NCBI GenBank assembly: GCA_001443495.1
Contig: LDXR01000017.1
Location: forward strand, 3,087 to 67,086
Source: a candidate division NC10 bacterium CSP1-5
Lineage (GTDB): Bacteria; Methylomirabilota; Methylomirabilia; Methylomirabilales; CSP1-5
Reading direction: 5' to 3'
DNA length: 64,000 nucleotides
In this document: piece by piece, positions 37,289-45,832 of the stretch
Position numbering within the stretch: position 1 is the stretch's first letter
Layout: each line of letters opens with the position of its first letter
The notes under the pieces: generated by a model
Database searches by the model: none
What the model was told of the DNA's origin: nothing
Seen by the model: the letters and a program-made list of their open reading frames with translations, nothing else
Translations under genes and position numbers: made by a program

Positions 37289-37747
37289 ATGGCAGAAGAC
37301 GTCATGGACATCCCGGAGATTCAGAGGCACATTCCACACCGCTATCCCTTTCTGCTTGTGGATCGGATTCTGGAGGTCGAGAAGGGCCGCCGGATTGTGG
37401 GAGTCAAGAATGTGACCATGAACGAGCCCTTTTTCGCCGGCCACTTCCCCGGGCGGCCTATCATGCCGGGAGTTCTTCTCATCGAGGGCATGGCACAGGT
37501 GGGAGGGGTCCTGTGGAGCAAGACGATCGATCTGCCTCGAGAGGACGTCTCCCGGTATTTCTATTTTGCCGCAATCGACAAGGTGAAGTTCCGCCGGCCG
37601 GTGTATCCCGGCGACCAGGTGCGGTATGAGCTCCAGATCCTGCATCTCAAGAGTCGACTCTGCAAGATGCGGGGTCATGCCTATGTAGACGGCCAATTGG
37701 TGGTGGAAGCGGAACTGCTCTCGATGCTCGTGGAGCACGAGCAGTGA
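37289..37747 (+). CDS. fabZ: 3-hydroxyacyl-ACP dehydratase FabZ
   Basis: This hot-dog-fold dehydratase of fatty-acid elongation also balances 3-hydroxyacyl-ACP between phospholipid and lipid A. The 152-residue product has HRYPFLLVDRI, the catalytic histidine in FAGHFPGRPIMPG (about residue 51) and the catalytic glutamate in LLIEGMAQ. The start at 37289 gives a 5-residue lead before MDIPEIQ; ATG 37304 is possible. The stop overlaps the lpxA GTG. Confidence 0.96.
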   Translation: MAEDVMDIPEIQRHIPHRYPFLLVDRILEVEKGRRIVGVKNVTMNEPFFAGHFPGRPIMPGVLLIEGMAQVGGVLWSKTIDLPREDVSRYFYFAAIDKVKFRRPVYPGDQVRYELQILHLKSRLCKMRGHAYVDGQLVVEAELLSMLVEHEQ

Positions 37748-38577
37748 ACCTGCCGACTCGAAAAAAACGGGGCAGTCGAATTGCGTCTGGAAGGGACCCC
37801 TCGGTCCACCTCCATCCGACGGCGATCGTGTCCCCGTCCGCCAAGATCGGGCCGGGGGTGATCGTGGGTCCCTACGCCGTCATTGGGGACCATGTGAGCA
37901 TCGGGGAAGGGACTAGCGTCGGGTCCCACGTGATCGTCGATGGATGGACGGAGATCGGCCGGGGGTGTCGGATCTTTTCCCATGCCGTCCTCGGCACCGA
38001 GCCACAGGATCTCAAATTTCAGGGTGAGAAGAGCAGTCTGGTGATCGGCGATCACGTAGTCATCCGGGAGTTCACGACCATCCATCGCGGGACCGCGGGG
38101 GGCGGCGGCAAGACGGTGATCGGCAATCATGTGTTGATCATGGCTTCCACGCATGTGGCCCATGATTGCATCCTGGGGGACGGAGCCATCCTCGCGACCG
38201 GTGCCGGACTGGGCGGTCATGTCGCCGTCGAGGAATCTGCGGTGATTGGAGGCCTCGTCGGTGTGCACCAGTTTTGCCGTATCGGGAAGTATGCCCTCGT
38301 CGGTGGCTGCTCGGCCGTGAGGCAAGATGTCATTCCTTTTTCCAAGGTCTCAGGGGACGGCCCGAAGCTGTACGGGCTCAACACCGTCGGTCTTCGCCGT
38401 CACAACCACCCGAAGGAGACGATCCGCAGTTTGCGGAAGGCCTACCGGCTCCTCTTCCAGTCCGGGCTCAATACCTCCCAGGCCGTCGCGCGCATCCAGG
38501 AGGAGATCTGGGACTGCGTGGAGGTGCAGCACCTCGTCCAGTTCATCAAGACCTCGGAACGGGGCGTGGCCCGATGA
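37744..38577 (+). CDS. lpxA: Acyl-ACP--UDP-N-acetylglucosamine O-acyltransferase
   Basis: The first enzyme of lipid A synthesis. The 277-residue protein has an N-terminal extension of about 20 basic residues. A left-handed beta-helix of hexapeptide repeats (VHLHPTAIVSPSAKIGPG onward) and a C-terminal helical domain follow. The catalytic histidine lies in STHVAHDC (about residue 139). The acyl-binding VIGGLVGVHQFCRIG is conserved. GTG overlaps the fabZ stop (GTGA), so the two are co-translated. Confidence 0.95.
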   Translation: MNLPTRKKRGSRIASGRDPSVHLHPTAIVSPSAKIGPGVIVGPYAVIGDHVSIGEGTSVGSHVIVDGWTEIGRGCRIFSHAVLGTEPQDLKFQGEKSSLVIGDHVVIREFTTIHRGTAGGGGKTVIGNHVLIMASTHVAHDCILGDGAILATGAGLGGHVAVEESAVIGGLVGVHQFCRIGKYALVGGCSAVRQDVIPFSKVSGDGPKLYGLNTVGLRRHNHPKETIRSLRKAYRLLFQSGLNTSQAVARIQEEIWDCVEVQHLVQFIKTSERGVAR

Positions 38578-38664
38578 GGGTCTCCTCACCATCGAGCCCC
38601 GAGGCGTCCTCTCCGTCCCGACGGCCTGCTGACCGGTGACCCCGAACAGCTGAGCAGGTGAGTT

Positions 38665-39465
38665 ATGTCTCGGATCGGGATCATTGCGGGCTCCGGTCCC
38701 CTTCCCCTCTTGGCCGCCCGTGAGGCCAAGGCGGCCGGGCGGATGGTGACCGTGGTCGCCATCCGCGAAGAGGCGGACCCCGCGGTCGAGGCGGTGGCGG
38801 ATCGCCTCCACTGGGTCGGAGTCGGCCAACTGGGGGCGCTCATCCGGGCTCTGAAGCGCGATGGGGTGAGCGAGGCCATCATGGTCGGCAAGGTGCGGAT
38901 GAGTCACCTCTTCAGCCAGGTCCGTCCGGATGTCCGGGGAGCGCTACTCTATCTCCGCCTGAAGGATCGCCGGGGCGATTCCATCATGGAAGCGGTAGCC
39001 CAGGAGCTCGAGCGCGCCGGGATCACCCTCCTCGAGTGTACCCGGTTTCTGGCTGGGGTCTTGGTCGAAAAGGGGGTCCTGACCCGGCGGGCTCCGACGG
39101 AGCGGGAATGGGAGGACATTCGATTCGGTCGGGAGGTCGCAAGCACCCTGGCGCACGTGAAGGTCGGGCAGACGGTGGTGGTAAAGCACGGCGCGGTCCT
39201 CGCGGTCGAAGCGGTCGAGGGGACCGACGCCGCGGTGCGGCGAGGGGGGGAGCTGGGACGGGAAGGGGTGGTGGTCGTCAAGGTGTGCCGGCCCCAGCAC
39301 GATTTTCGGTTTGATGTCCCCGTCATCGGCCCGATGACCATTGCGGTGCTGCGCGAGGTGCGAGGGACGGCGCTGGCGGTAGAGGCGAACCGCACCCTGC
39401 TCCTGGATCGGGAACAGACCCTTGGTCTCGCGGATGAGGCCGGCATCGCGGTCGTGGCCGACTGA
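38665..39465 (+). CDS. lpxI: UDP-2,3-diacylglucosamine pyrophosphatase LpxI
   Basis: LpxI hydrolyses UDP-2,3-diacylglucosamine to lipid X. It is the alternative to LpxH, used by many bacteria outside the gamma- and betaproteobacteria. The 266-residue product starts RIGIIAGSGPLPLLAAREA, contains the signature VGKVRMSHLF, and has the C-terminal domain with FDVPVIGPMTIAVLRE. An aspartate-containing KDRRGDSIMEAVA segment lies at mid-protein. The gap before it (38578-38664) contains a degenerate 7-bp periodicity. No lpxH is present in the window. Confidence 0.93.
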   Translation: MSRIGIIAGSGPLPLLAAREAKAAGRMVTVVAIREEADPAVEAVADRLHWVGVGQLGALIRALKRDGVSEAIMVGKVRMSHLFSQVRPDVRGALLYLRLKDRRGDSIMEAVAQELERAGITLLECTRFLAGVLVEKGVLTRRAPTEREWEDIRFGREVASTLAHVKVGQTVVVKHGAVLAVEAVEGTDAAVRRGGELGREGVVVVKVCRPQHDFRFDVPVIGPMTIAVLREVRGTALAVEANRTLLLDREQTLGLADEAGIAVVAD

Positions 39466-39467
39466 GA

Positions 39468-39496
39468 GGGTTCAGAGTTGAACTATGAACCCTGAA
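39468..39496. repeat. Short inverted heptad element overlapping the next start codon
   Basis: GGGTTCA (39468-39474) pairs with TGAACCC (39486-39492), and the whole segment is in 7-bp phase (ggttcag, agttgaa, ctatgaa, ccctgaa). The ATG of the Gfo/Idh gene (39485) lies in the right arm. Confidence 0.65.
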
Positions 39497-40432
39497 CGAA
39501 AGATACGGGTGGCGGTCATCGGGGTGGGGCATGTGGGTCAGCACCACGCCCGGATCTACCGGGAACTCCCTGGAGCCGAGCTGGTCGGCGTCGTCGACAT
39601 CGATCGCGCTAAGCTCCAGGAGTTGAGCGAATCCCTGGGCGTGGCCGCATGTGAGGATTACCGGGATATGTTCGGCCGGGTGGACGCCGTCAGCGTCGCC
39701 GTCCCCACGGTTCTCCACGCCCCTATCGCCCGCGACTGTCTGGAGCGCGGCCTTGACGTCCTCGTCGAAAAGCCCCTGGCCGAAACCTTGGAAGAGGCGG
39801 AGGAACTCACGGATCTGGCCAGGCGACGGGGACGGATTCTCCAGGTGGGCCATGTGGAGCGGTTTAACGGGGCGGTCCGCGCTCTTCAACGGATGGTCAA
39901 GGCGCCGGGTTTCATTGAGTGTCATCGCCTCAGTCCCTTCCCGCAGCGTAGCACCGATGTGGACGTGATCCTCGATCTCATGATCCACGATATCGACATC
40001 ATCCTCAGCCTGGTGAAGTCTCCGGTCACCCAGGTGCGCGCGGTCGGGGTGCCGGTCCTGACCGATCGCGTGGACATTGCCAATGCCAGGATTGAGTTCG
40101 CGTCAGGATGTGTGGCCAACGTGACCGCCAGCCGGGTGAGCGTTGAACGCGTCCGCAAGATCCGCGTCTTTCAGCCGGACACGTATATCTCCCTCGACTA
40201 TGCGAGTCAAGAGATCAGCCTCTACCGTCGCCTGCCGGGAAACCCTACGTTTCATCCCCCCCAGCCTCCCCGGATCGTCAGGGAGGAGGTGGTCGTCGAG
40301 AAAGAAGAACCCCTCCGCCTACAGCTCGCGAGCTACCTCAGGTCGGTCCGGGAGCGGACGCGGCCAGAGGTCTCGGGGGAAGAGGCGGTAGAGGCTCTCC
40401 GGGCCGCGTCCCAGATCCTGGCCAAAATTTGA
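39485..40432 (+). CDS. Gfo/Idh/MocA-family oxidoreductase in the lipid A cluster
   Basis: A 315-residue NAD(P)-dependent sugar dehydrogenase. An N-terminal Rossmann fold, VAVIGVGHVGQHHARIYREL, is followed by the family motif VEKPLAE and the catalytic-region lysine. A C-terminal alpha/beta domain has HDIDIILSLV. It sits between lpxI and lpxB, an arrangement I associate with deltaproteobacterial genomes. UDP-GlcNAc 3-dehydrogenase (GnnA), which with an aminotransferase (GnnB) makes 3-amino precursors for amide-linked lipid A, belongs to this family. No GnnB partner is visible, so that assignment is only a hypothesis. Confidence 0.88.
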   Translation: MNPERKIRVAVIGVGHVGQHHARIYRELPGAELVGVVDIDRAKLQELSESLGVAACEDYRDMFGRVDAVSVAVPTVLHAPIARDCLERGLDVLVEKPLAETLEEAEELTDLARRRGRILQVGHVERFNGAVRALQRMVKAPGFIECHRLSPFPQRSTDVDVILDLMIHDIDIILSLVKSPVTQVRAVGVPVLTDRVDIANARIEFASGCVANVTASRVSVERVRKIRVFQPDTYISLDYASQEISLYRRLPGNPTFHPPQPPRIVREEVVVEKEEPLRLQLASYLRSVRERTRPEVSGEEAVEALRAASQILAKI

Positions 40433-40434
40433 CA

Positions 40435-41592
40435 ATGAATAAGAAAATATTCATCGTGGCCGGGGAGGCCTCCGGAGACCTCCACGCCGCCGATCTCGCG
40501 CGGGCCCTCCTCTCCCTCGACCCGGAGGTCACCCTCTTGGGGATGGGGGGGGAACAGATGCGGCGGGCTGGTGTCACCCTTCACGTCGATGCCGGCGAGT
40601 TGGCCGCCGTCGGGATCACCGAAGCACTCTCGGGCATTGTGGCGGTCCTGCGCGCCTTGGCACGGCTCCGGTCGGCCCTCGACGCGGAAAATCCCGCCCT
40701 CCTCCTCCTGATCGACTTCCCCGATTTCAATTTTTGGTTGGCGCGGGCTTCCCGACGGAGGGGGATTCCGGTGCTGTACTATATCAGCCCGCAGGTCTGG
40801 GCCTGGCGCAAAGGGAGGATCCGGACGCTGAAGCGGCTGGTGAAAAAGATGCTGGTCATCTTCTCCTTTGAGGAGGTCCTGTATCGCCAGGCGGGGGTTC
40901 CCGTCACTTTTGTCGGCCACCCCATGCTGGACCGTCTGCGAGACATTCCGAGTCGAGAAGAGGCTCGTCGCCGCATGGGGTATGATCCTTCGGATCGGAT
41001 CATTGGCCTCCTCCCGGGGAGCCGTGAGGGAGAGGTCCGACACCACCTCCCGGTTCTCAAAGCGGCCGCTGCCCAGATTGTTCAAGCTGAGCCCCCGGTC
41101 CGGTTTCTTCTGGGTGTGGCCGATTCACTCCCCCCGCGACTGGTCGAGACGCTCCTTCAGGGGAGTGATTTACCGATTCGACTGCTCCGAGGCCAGACGT
41201 ACGAGATCATGCGAGCGGCAGACCTGGTGATCGCGGCATCGGGAACGGCGACACTCGAGGCAGGGCTTCTCGGGACCCCCATGGTCATCATCTATCGGGT
41301 CTCCCGTCTCACTTGGTGGGTGGGCAGGCTCTTGGTGGATGTTCCCGCCGTAGGGATGGTAAACTTAGTTGCAGGAAGGCGCGTGGTACCCGAGCTGCTG
41401 CAGTGGGACTGTACCCCTGAGCGGGTGGCCAAGATCGCCCTGGAGCTCTTGCAGAGCCCTGAGGCCCTTGGGTCGATCCGTGAGGAGCTCCAGAAGATTC
41501 GGAGAAAGCTCGGAGAGGAGGGGGCCTCTCTTCGCGCAGCCCGGGAGGTCCTCAAGACGCTGTATGAGGTGGAGGCCAGGAGTCGGAGGTGA
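40435..41592 (+). CDS. lpxB: Lipid-A-disaccharide synthase
   Basis: This GT-B family 19 glycosyltransferase joins UDP-diacylglucosamine and lipid X into the disaccharide. The 385-residue product begins KKIFIVAGEASGDLHAADL. It contains DFPDFNFWLARASRRRGIP, YYISPQVWAWRKGRI, the glycine-rich LLPGSREGEV and the nucleotide-sugar site ASGTATLEAGLLGTPMVI. ATG 40435 begins 3 nt after the preceding stop codon. Its stop overlaps the start of the next acyltransferase. Confidence 0.97.
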   Translation: MNKKIFIVAGEASGDLHAADLARALLSLDPEVTLLGMGGEQMRRAGVTLHVDAGELAAVGITEALSGIVAVLRALARLRSALDAENPALLLLIDFPDFNFWLARASRRRGIPVLYYISPQVWAWRKGRIRTLKRLVKKMLVIFSFEEVLYRQAGVPVTFVGHPMLDRLRDIPSREEARRRMGYDPSDRIIGLLPGSREGEVRHHLPVLKAAAAQIVQAEPPVRFLLGVADSLPPRLVETLLQGSDLPIRLLRGQTYEIMRAADLVIAASGTATLEAGLLGTPMVIIYRVSRLTWWVGRLLVDVPAVGMVNLVAGRRVVPELLQWDCTPERVAKIALELLQSPEALGSIREELQKIRRKLGEEGASLRAAREVLKTLYEVEARSRR

Positions 41593-42320
41593 AGCGAGCC
41601 TGGAAGGGTCTTCGGACCAATCCGGTTGTCATCGCCGTCCTCACCCGGCTGGTGGTGTTCCTGCTCGGGGGTCTCTTCCGGTCCCTGCGAATGAGCTATG
41701 TGGGGCGCGAGGTGCTCGACGAAATTATCCGCGCCGAGGGGAGACGGGTCATGGCAACTTTCTGGCATGGCCGGCTCCTCATGATGCCCTTTGCGTATCG
41801 TGAAGGTCCGTGGGCAATTATGGTGAGTCGACACCCGGATGCGGAGGTTATCAGCCGGGTGGCAGAGCGATTCGGCATTCAACCGGTACGGGGTTCGGCC
41901 CGCCGAGGCGGTGCCCGGGCCCTTCGCGGGATGGTGCGAGCCTCCCGAAGAGGGTATCATCTGGCGATCACCCCAGATGGGCCTCTCGGCCCGAGGGAGC
42001 AGGTGAAGACCGGAACGATCGAGCTCGCCCGGCTGGCTGGGACCCCGATCATTCCGATGGCCTTTGCCGCGTCGCACGGAAGGTTCGAGCGCAGTTGGGA
42101 CCGGCTTCTGATCCCGTATCCCTTTGGCCGGGGGGTGTTTGTGTACGGAGAACCGGTCGTGGTTTCTCCGACGGCCGGCCCCGAGGAGGTGGAGAAGGCG
42201 CGCGCCGTCCTCGAGGAGGGTCTTCGTCAGGTGACGGCGGTGGCTGATGCGTACTTCAAAGAATCAGCAGTCGGCCATCAGCCATCAGCCGTCGGCGCAA
42301 GATCCGAGAGGAGCCTTTGA
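41589..42320 (+). CDS. DUF374 family lysophospholipid acyltransferase-like protein
   Basis: A 243-residue membrane-associated protein of the LPLAT superfamily, DUF374 branch. An N-terminal hydrophobic helix is followed by TFWHGRLLMMPFAYR, SRHPDAEVISRVAERFGI, VRGSARRGGARALRGM and the acceptor-loop TPDGPLGPREQVKTG. Relatives sit between lpxB and waaA in many genomes and are presumed to acylate lipid A or a Kdo-lipid intermediate, which is not proven. The final residues ESAVGHQPSAVGARSERSL are encoded by a heptad array and form an unnatural tail. GTG overlaps the lpxB stop. Confidence 0.88.
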   Translation: MKRAWKGLRTNPVVIAVLTRLVVFLLGGLFRSLRMSYVGREVLDEIIRAEGRRVMATFWHGRLLMMPFAYREGPWAIMVSRHPDAEVISRVAERFGIQPVRGSARRGGARALRGMVRASRRGYHLAITPDGPLGPREQVKTGTIELARLAGTPIIPMAFAASHGRFERSWDRLLIPYPFGRGVFVYGEPVVVSPTAGPEEVEKARAVLEEGLRQVTAVADAYFKESAVGHQPSAVGARSERSL

Positions 42321-42341
42321 TGCTGACTGCTGATCGCTGAA
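42264..42341. repeat. Inverted heptad-repeat array reaching into the acyltransferase gene
   Basis: The left arm (42264-42298) is tcagcag, tcggcca, tcagcca, tcagccg, tcggcgc, inside the coding sequence. The right arm (42321-42341) is tgctgac, tgctgat, cgctgaa, beyond the stop. A direct repeat ATCCGAGAG lies at 42302-42310 and 42342-42350. Confidence 0.8.
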
Positions 42342-42358
42342 ATCCGAGAGTGGATCTC

Positions 42359-43630
42359 ATGAGGGCCCTGTACAGCATCGGTCTCTTCCTGGCGTTGCTC
42401 ACCCATCTGCCTCGCATTCTCCGCCGAGGTGGCCGGCGCGGTCCGTTCGGGCTAGCGGAGCGGTTAGGCCGATACCCTGAATCGCTCACCATCAGGCTTC
42501 GAGAGAAACGCCCGCTCTGGCTCCATGCGGTTTCGGTGGGGGAAGCGGTGGTGGGAGGCATTCTACTTTCACGACTGCGCGCGAGGCGGTCGGGACTGCC
42601 CTTCCTCGTCTCAACGGTCACCGCCACGGGACGGGAGGTGGCTCGAGAGCGAATCCCCCAAGCGGAGGCGCACATCTACTTTCCTCTGGACTTTCCCGGA
42701 CCCGTGGCCCGCGCCCTGACGGCCGTCAAGCCCAGGCTCGTCCTCCTGACGGAGGGCGAGATATGGCCAAACTTTCTTGAGGCCTGCCACCTCCGAGACG
42801 TGCCGGTCCTCCTGGTGAACGGCCGGGTCTCAGATCGGTCTTTCCGGCGCTGCCAGCTTGTCACGCCGCTCTACCGGCGGGTGCTCAAGCGCATCGCGCT
42901 CTTCTGCATGCAGGGCGAGGGGGATGCACGCCGCATTTTGACGTTGGGGGCCGATCCGGAGCGCGTGGTCGTCACGGGCAACATCAAGTATGATGACGAG
43001 GAGGCGAATGACCAGTTTCCCGCGCGTCTTGCCCCTGTCGCGCGTCTCGTGGACGGTCGGCCGGTCTGGGTGGCCGGGAGTACCCATCGGGGAGAGGAGG
43101 GCCCTGTCCTCCAGGCCTTTCACGAGATCAAGACAGCGGTCCCCGGTTCGATCCTGGTCCTTGCCCCGCGCCACCCGGAGCGGATTCCCGAGGTCGAGAT
43201 GCTCCTCCGGGAGGCAGGCCTTCCCTTCGTTCGCCGGAGCGCGCTTACCGGAGGCGCTGCCGAGCTTCCGTCAGTCGTCCTGGTCGATACCATGGGAGAG
43301 TTGAGTCACCTCTATGCCCTGGCCACGGTGGCTTTCGTGGGCGGCAGCCTGGTCCCGGTGGGCGGGCATAACATCCTGGAACCCGCCCGATATCGGCGGC
43401 CGATCCTGTTTGGGCCGCACATGGACAACTTTGGCGAGGTGGCTGAGGCCTTCCTCGGTGAGGGAACGCCTCACCAGGTTCGTGATGCCCCCGAGCTGGC
43501 GGCACGGGTCCTCAACCTCTTCCGCGACCCTGCTGCGGCACACCGGATGGGGGAGGCCGCCTATCGGGTACTGACCCGCAACCGGGGGGCGGCCGAGCGG
43601 ACCGTCACGCTGATCGAGCGGTATCTGTGA
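42359..43630 (+). CDS. waaA: 3-deoxy-D-manno-octulosonic acid (Kdo) transferase
   Basis: This inner-membrane GT family 30 enzyme adds Kdo to lipid IVA. The product is about 423 residues with an N-terminal hydrophobic anchor (LYSIGLFLALLTHL). WLHAVSVGEAVVG carries the conserved acceptor-side glutamate. TEGEIWPNFLEAC, VTGNIKYDD, and a C-terminal donor site with FVGGSLVPVGGHNILEPA follow. ATG 42359 is chosen with GAGAGTGG upstream; GTG 42350 is the alternative. Whether it adds one or two Kdo units cannot be read here. The stop overlaps the lpxK GTG. Confidence 0.95.
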   Translation: MRALYSIGLFLALLTHLPRILRRGGRRGPFGLAERLGRYPESLTIRLREKRPLWLHAVSVGEAVVGGILLSRLRARRSGLPFLVSTVTATGREVARERIPQAEAHIYFPLDFPGPVARALTAVKPRLVLLTEGEIWPNFLEACHLRDVPVLLVNGRVSDRSFRRCQLVTPLYRRVLKRIALFCMQGEGDARRILTLGADPERVVVTGNIKYDDEEANDQFPARLAPVARLVDGRPVWVAGSTHRGEEGPVLQAFHEIKTAVPGSILVLAPRHPERIPEVEMLLREAGLPFVRRSALTGGAAELPSVVLVDTMGELSHLYALATVAFVGGSLVPVGGHNILEPARYRRPILFGPHMDNFGEVAEAFLGEGTPHQVRDAPELAARVLNLFRDPAAAHRMGEAAYRVLTRNRGAAERTVTLIERYL

Positions 43631-44718
43631 ATCCGAATATTCACCGACACTATCGCCAGTGGGTCGCCGGTCACGGTCGGCGGGGCCGCCCGGTGCGCGC
43701 TCTCCTGCGTGTGGCGTCCTGGGCCTACGGCCTGGGTGTCGGGTGGCGTCGCGGCCTGTACGGCGTCGGTCTGCTCAGACGGGTCCGCCCGCCCGTACCG
43801 GTTATCAGCATCGGCAATATCACCGCCGGAGGGACCGGGAAGACCCCCTTGACGATCCACCTCGGGCAGGAGCTCCGGGACCGGGGACTTCGAGCGGCGG
43901 TAGTGACGAGGGGCTACGGGGGGACGAGGGAGGGGAGGACGGTCGTTGTCTCGGACGGCCAGACCGTGAGAGCGGGCTATCCCGATGTCGGGGATGAGGC
44001 ACTCCTTCTCGCGCGGAAGTTGCCCGGGGTTGTCGTCCTCATGTCCGCTGATCGGGTCAAGGGGTGCCGGGTGGCCGTTCGCGAGTTCGGCGCTCAGGTG
44101 ATCCTCTTGGATGACGGCTTCCAACATCTTCGGGTCGCGCGGGACCTGGACATCGTTCTTCTGGATAGAGAAAATCCTTTCGGATACGGTTATCTCCTTC
44201 CTCGGGGACTCCTCCGGGAGCCCGTACGTGCCATACGACGGGCAGATCTCCTGGTGATGACCGGGGTGGGCGACCCTGGGGAGCCCACGGACGCGCTCTC
44301 TCACTCCCGCGACATCACGCGGGTGCCTATCCTCCATGCGGTCTACACCCCGACGGTCTTCACCGATGTCATGAGCGGTCAGACGGTCGCCGAGGAAGAC
44401 CTCCGCGGTCAAAGATTCGTCGCCTTCTCCGGGATCGCGAACCCGTCGGCCTTCGACCGGACGCTCGCGTCCCTCGGGAAGGTACCGAAGCGTCATCTCA
44501 TCTATCCCGACCATCACCCGTACAGCGCGGCGGACATCGCCACGATCGCAGAGTGCATGAAGGAGGTTGGGGCGACGGTCGCCCTGACGACTGAGAAGGA
44601 TGCGGTTCGCATTGAAAAACTCCCGGTCCCATTTCCCGTTCTTGCAGTTGGGGTGAGCCTCACCCTTACGAGCGGCCAGCCGGAGCTGAAGCGTTTCCTG
44701 GACACCCTGTTTCCGTAG
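43627..44718 (+). CDS. lpxK: Tetraacyldisaccharide 4'-kinase
   Basis: LpxK phosphorylates the 4' position of the lipid A disaccharide at the inner-membrane face. The 363-residue protein has an N-terminal amphipathic segment and the P-loop ISIGNITAGGTGKTP (about residue 67). The conserved TRGYGG and DEALLLARKL lead to the catalytic-core DDGFQHLRVARDLDIVL. The C-terminal TTEKDAVRI motif is present. The GTG start overlaps the waaA stop. Order waaA-lpxK follows the usual pathway cluster. Confidence 0.95.
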   Translation: MNPNIHRHYRQWVAGHGRRGRPVRALLRVASWAYGLGVGWRRGLYGVGLLRRVRPPVPVISIGNITAGGTGKTPLTIHLGQELRDRGLRAAVVTRGYGGTREGRTVVVSDGQTVRAGYPDVGDEALLLARKLPGVVVLMSADRVKGCRVAVREFGAQVILLDDGFQHLRVARDLDIVLLDRENPFGYGYLLPRGLLREPVRAIRRADLLVMTGVGDPGEPTDALSHSRDITRVPILHAVYTPTVFTDVMSGQTVAEEDLRGQRFVAFSGIANPSAFDRTLASLGKVPKRHLIYPDHHPYSAADIATIAECMKEVGATVALTTEKDAVRIEKLPVPFPVLAVGVSLTLTSGQPELKRFLDTLFP

Positions 44719-44739
44719 CGGAATGGGCGAGAGGCGGCG

Positions 44740-45819
44740 ATGAGGGTGATCGAGCGGACGGGGGTCGATCCAGCCGGGGTTCGCCGGATCCTGATCCGGG
44801 GAGTGAACTGGGTCGGCGACGCGGTGATGACCACGCCTGCCATCGCCGGCATCCGCAAGACCTTCCCTCGCGCGCAGATCTCTCTCCTCGTGAAGCCGTG
44901 GGTTGCCGGGGTCTTTGCGGGGAACCCACACATCGACGAGATACTCATCTACGACGGGGAAGGCCGTCACAGGGGCGTAACAGGACTCCTCCAGCTGGCC
45001 CGAGAGCTTCGGGAGTCCCGGTTCGAACTGGCCATCCTGCTTCAGAACGCCTTTGAAGCGGCCCTCCTTGCCTTCCTAGCCAGAATCCCCCACCGAATTG
45101 GCTACAACACCCAGGGGAGGGGTCTGCTCCTGACCACGGCGGTGGCTCAGGATCGATCGACGAGAAAGCTTCATTACGCCGACTACTACCTGGCTCTCCT
45201 TGGCGCGCTCGGGTGGGCACAGGAAAAGCGCGAGCCGTCCCTATTTCTCAGCAGCCAAACGGAGGAGCGGGCCGAGGCCTTGCTCGCGGAGGAGGGGGTG
45301 GGGCCGCAGGACACCCTTGTGGCCTTCAATCCCGGCTCGATCTATGGCTCGGCCAGGCGCTGGCCCGAGGAGCGGTTCGCAGCGCTGGCCGATCGCCTGG
45401 TCGAGGACCTCGGGGTAAAGGTACTTCTTACCGGGGCGAAAGTCGACGGGGCGGTGGCGAGGGCGGTTCGGTCGTATGCCCGCTATCCACAGCATGTGAT
45501 TGACCTGATCGGCCGAACGGACATTCAGCTTCTGGCGGCGGTGCTGAGACGCTGCGCTGTCTTTGTGACTATCGATACAGGGTCGATGCACATCGGCGCA
45601 GCCGTGGGCGTTCCGCTGGTGGCGATCTTTGGACCGACCAATGAGAAGACCGCCTTTCCGCTGGGAAGGCACGTGCTCCTCAGGCATCCGGTCCCATGCA
45701 GCCCCTGCCTTCTGAGAGAATGCCCGATTGACCACCGGTGCATGACTGGGATTTCAGTGGATCAGGTTTTATCCTCTGTAATAGGTGTTTATGACTTTAA
45801 TGATAAAGTTGTACATTAA
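44740..45819 (+). CDS. waaF: Lipopolysaccharide heptosyltransferase (WaaF-like)
   Basis: A GT family 9 ADP-heptose transferase that builds the inner LPS core. The 359-residue protein has ILIRGVNWVGDAVMTTPAI at the N-terminus and FNPGSIYGSARRWPEERF in the middle. The donor-site SMHIGAAVGVPLVAIFGPTNE is followed by a Cys-rich end (PCSPCLLRECP). The last 20 codons become strikingly AT-rich compared with the rest of the gene. waaC is not in the window. gmhB, which makes the heptose precursor, follows. Confidence 0.93.
   Translation: MRVIERTGVDPAGVRRILIRGVNWVGDAVMTTPAIAGIRKTFPRAQISLLVKPWVAGVFAGNPHIDEILIYDGEGRHRGVTGLLQLARELRESRFELAILLQNAFEAALLAFLARIPHRIGYNTQGRGLLLTTAVAQDRSTRKLHYADYYLALLGALGWAQEKREPSLFLSSQTEERAEALLAEEGVGPQDTLVAFNPGSIYGSARRWPEERFAALADRLVEDLGVKVLLTGAKVDGAVARAVRSYARYPQHVIDLIGRTDIQLLAAVLRRCAVFVTIDTGSMHIGAAVGVPLVAIFGPTNEKTAFPLGRHVLLRHPVPCSPCLLRECPIDHRCMTGISVDQVLSSVIGVYDFNDKVVH
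45794..45809. promoter_or_regulatory. AT-rich palindrome at the waaF-gmhB junction
   Basis: ACTTTA-ATGA-TAAAGT (45794-45809) lies in an AT-rich patch (about 45770-45835) that is unlike the surrounding GC-rich DNA. It could be an operator or part of a promoter for gmhB. Confidence 0.4.
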
Positions 45820-45832
45820 GTTGTGACACCAA

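Noticed and set aside
38578-38664. An eighth heptad array between lpxA and lpxI
   Set aside because: Units such as ctgctga, ccggtga and cagctga follow a 7-bp phase for about 35 bp, but they are too degenerate to separate from chance by eye.
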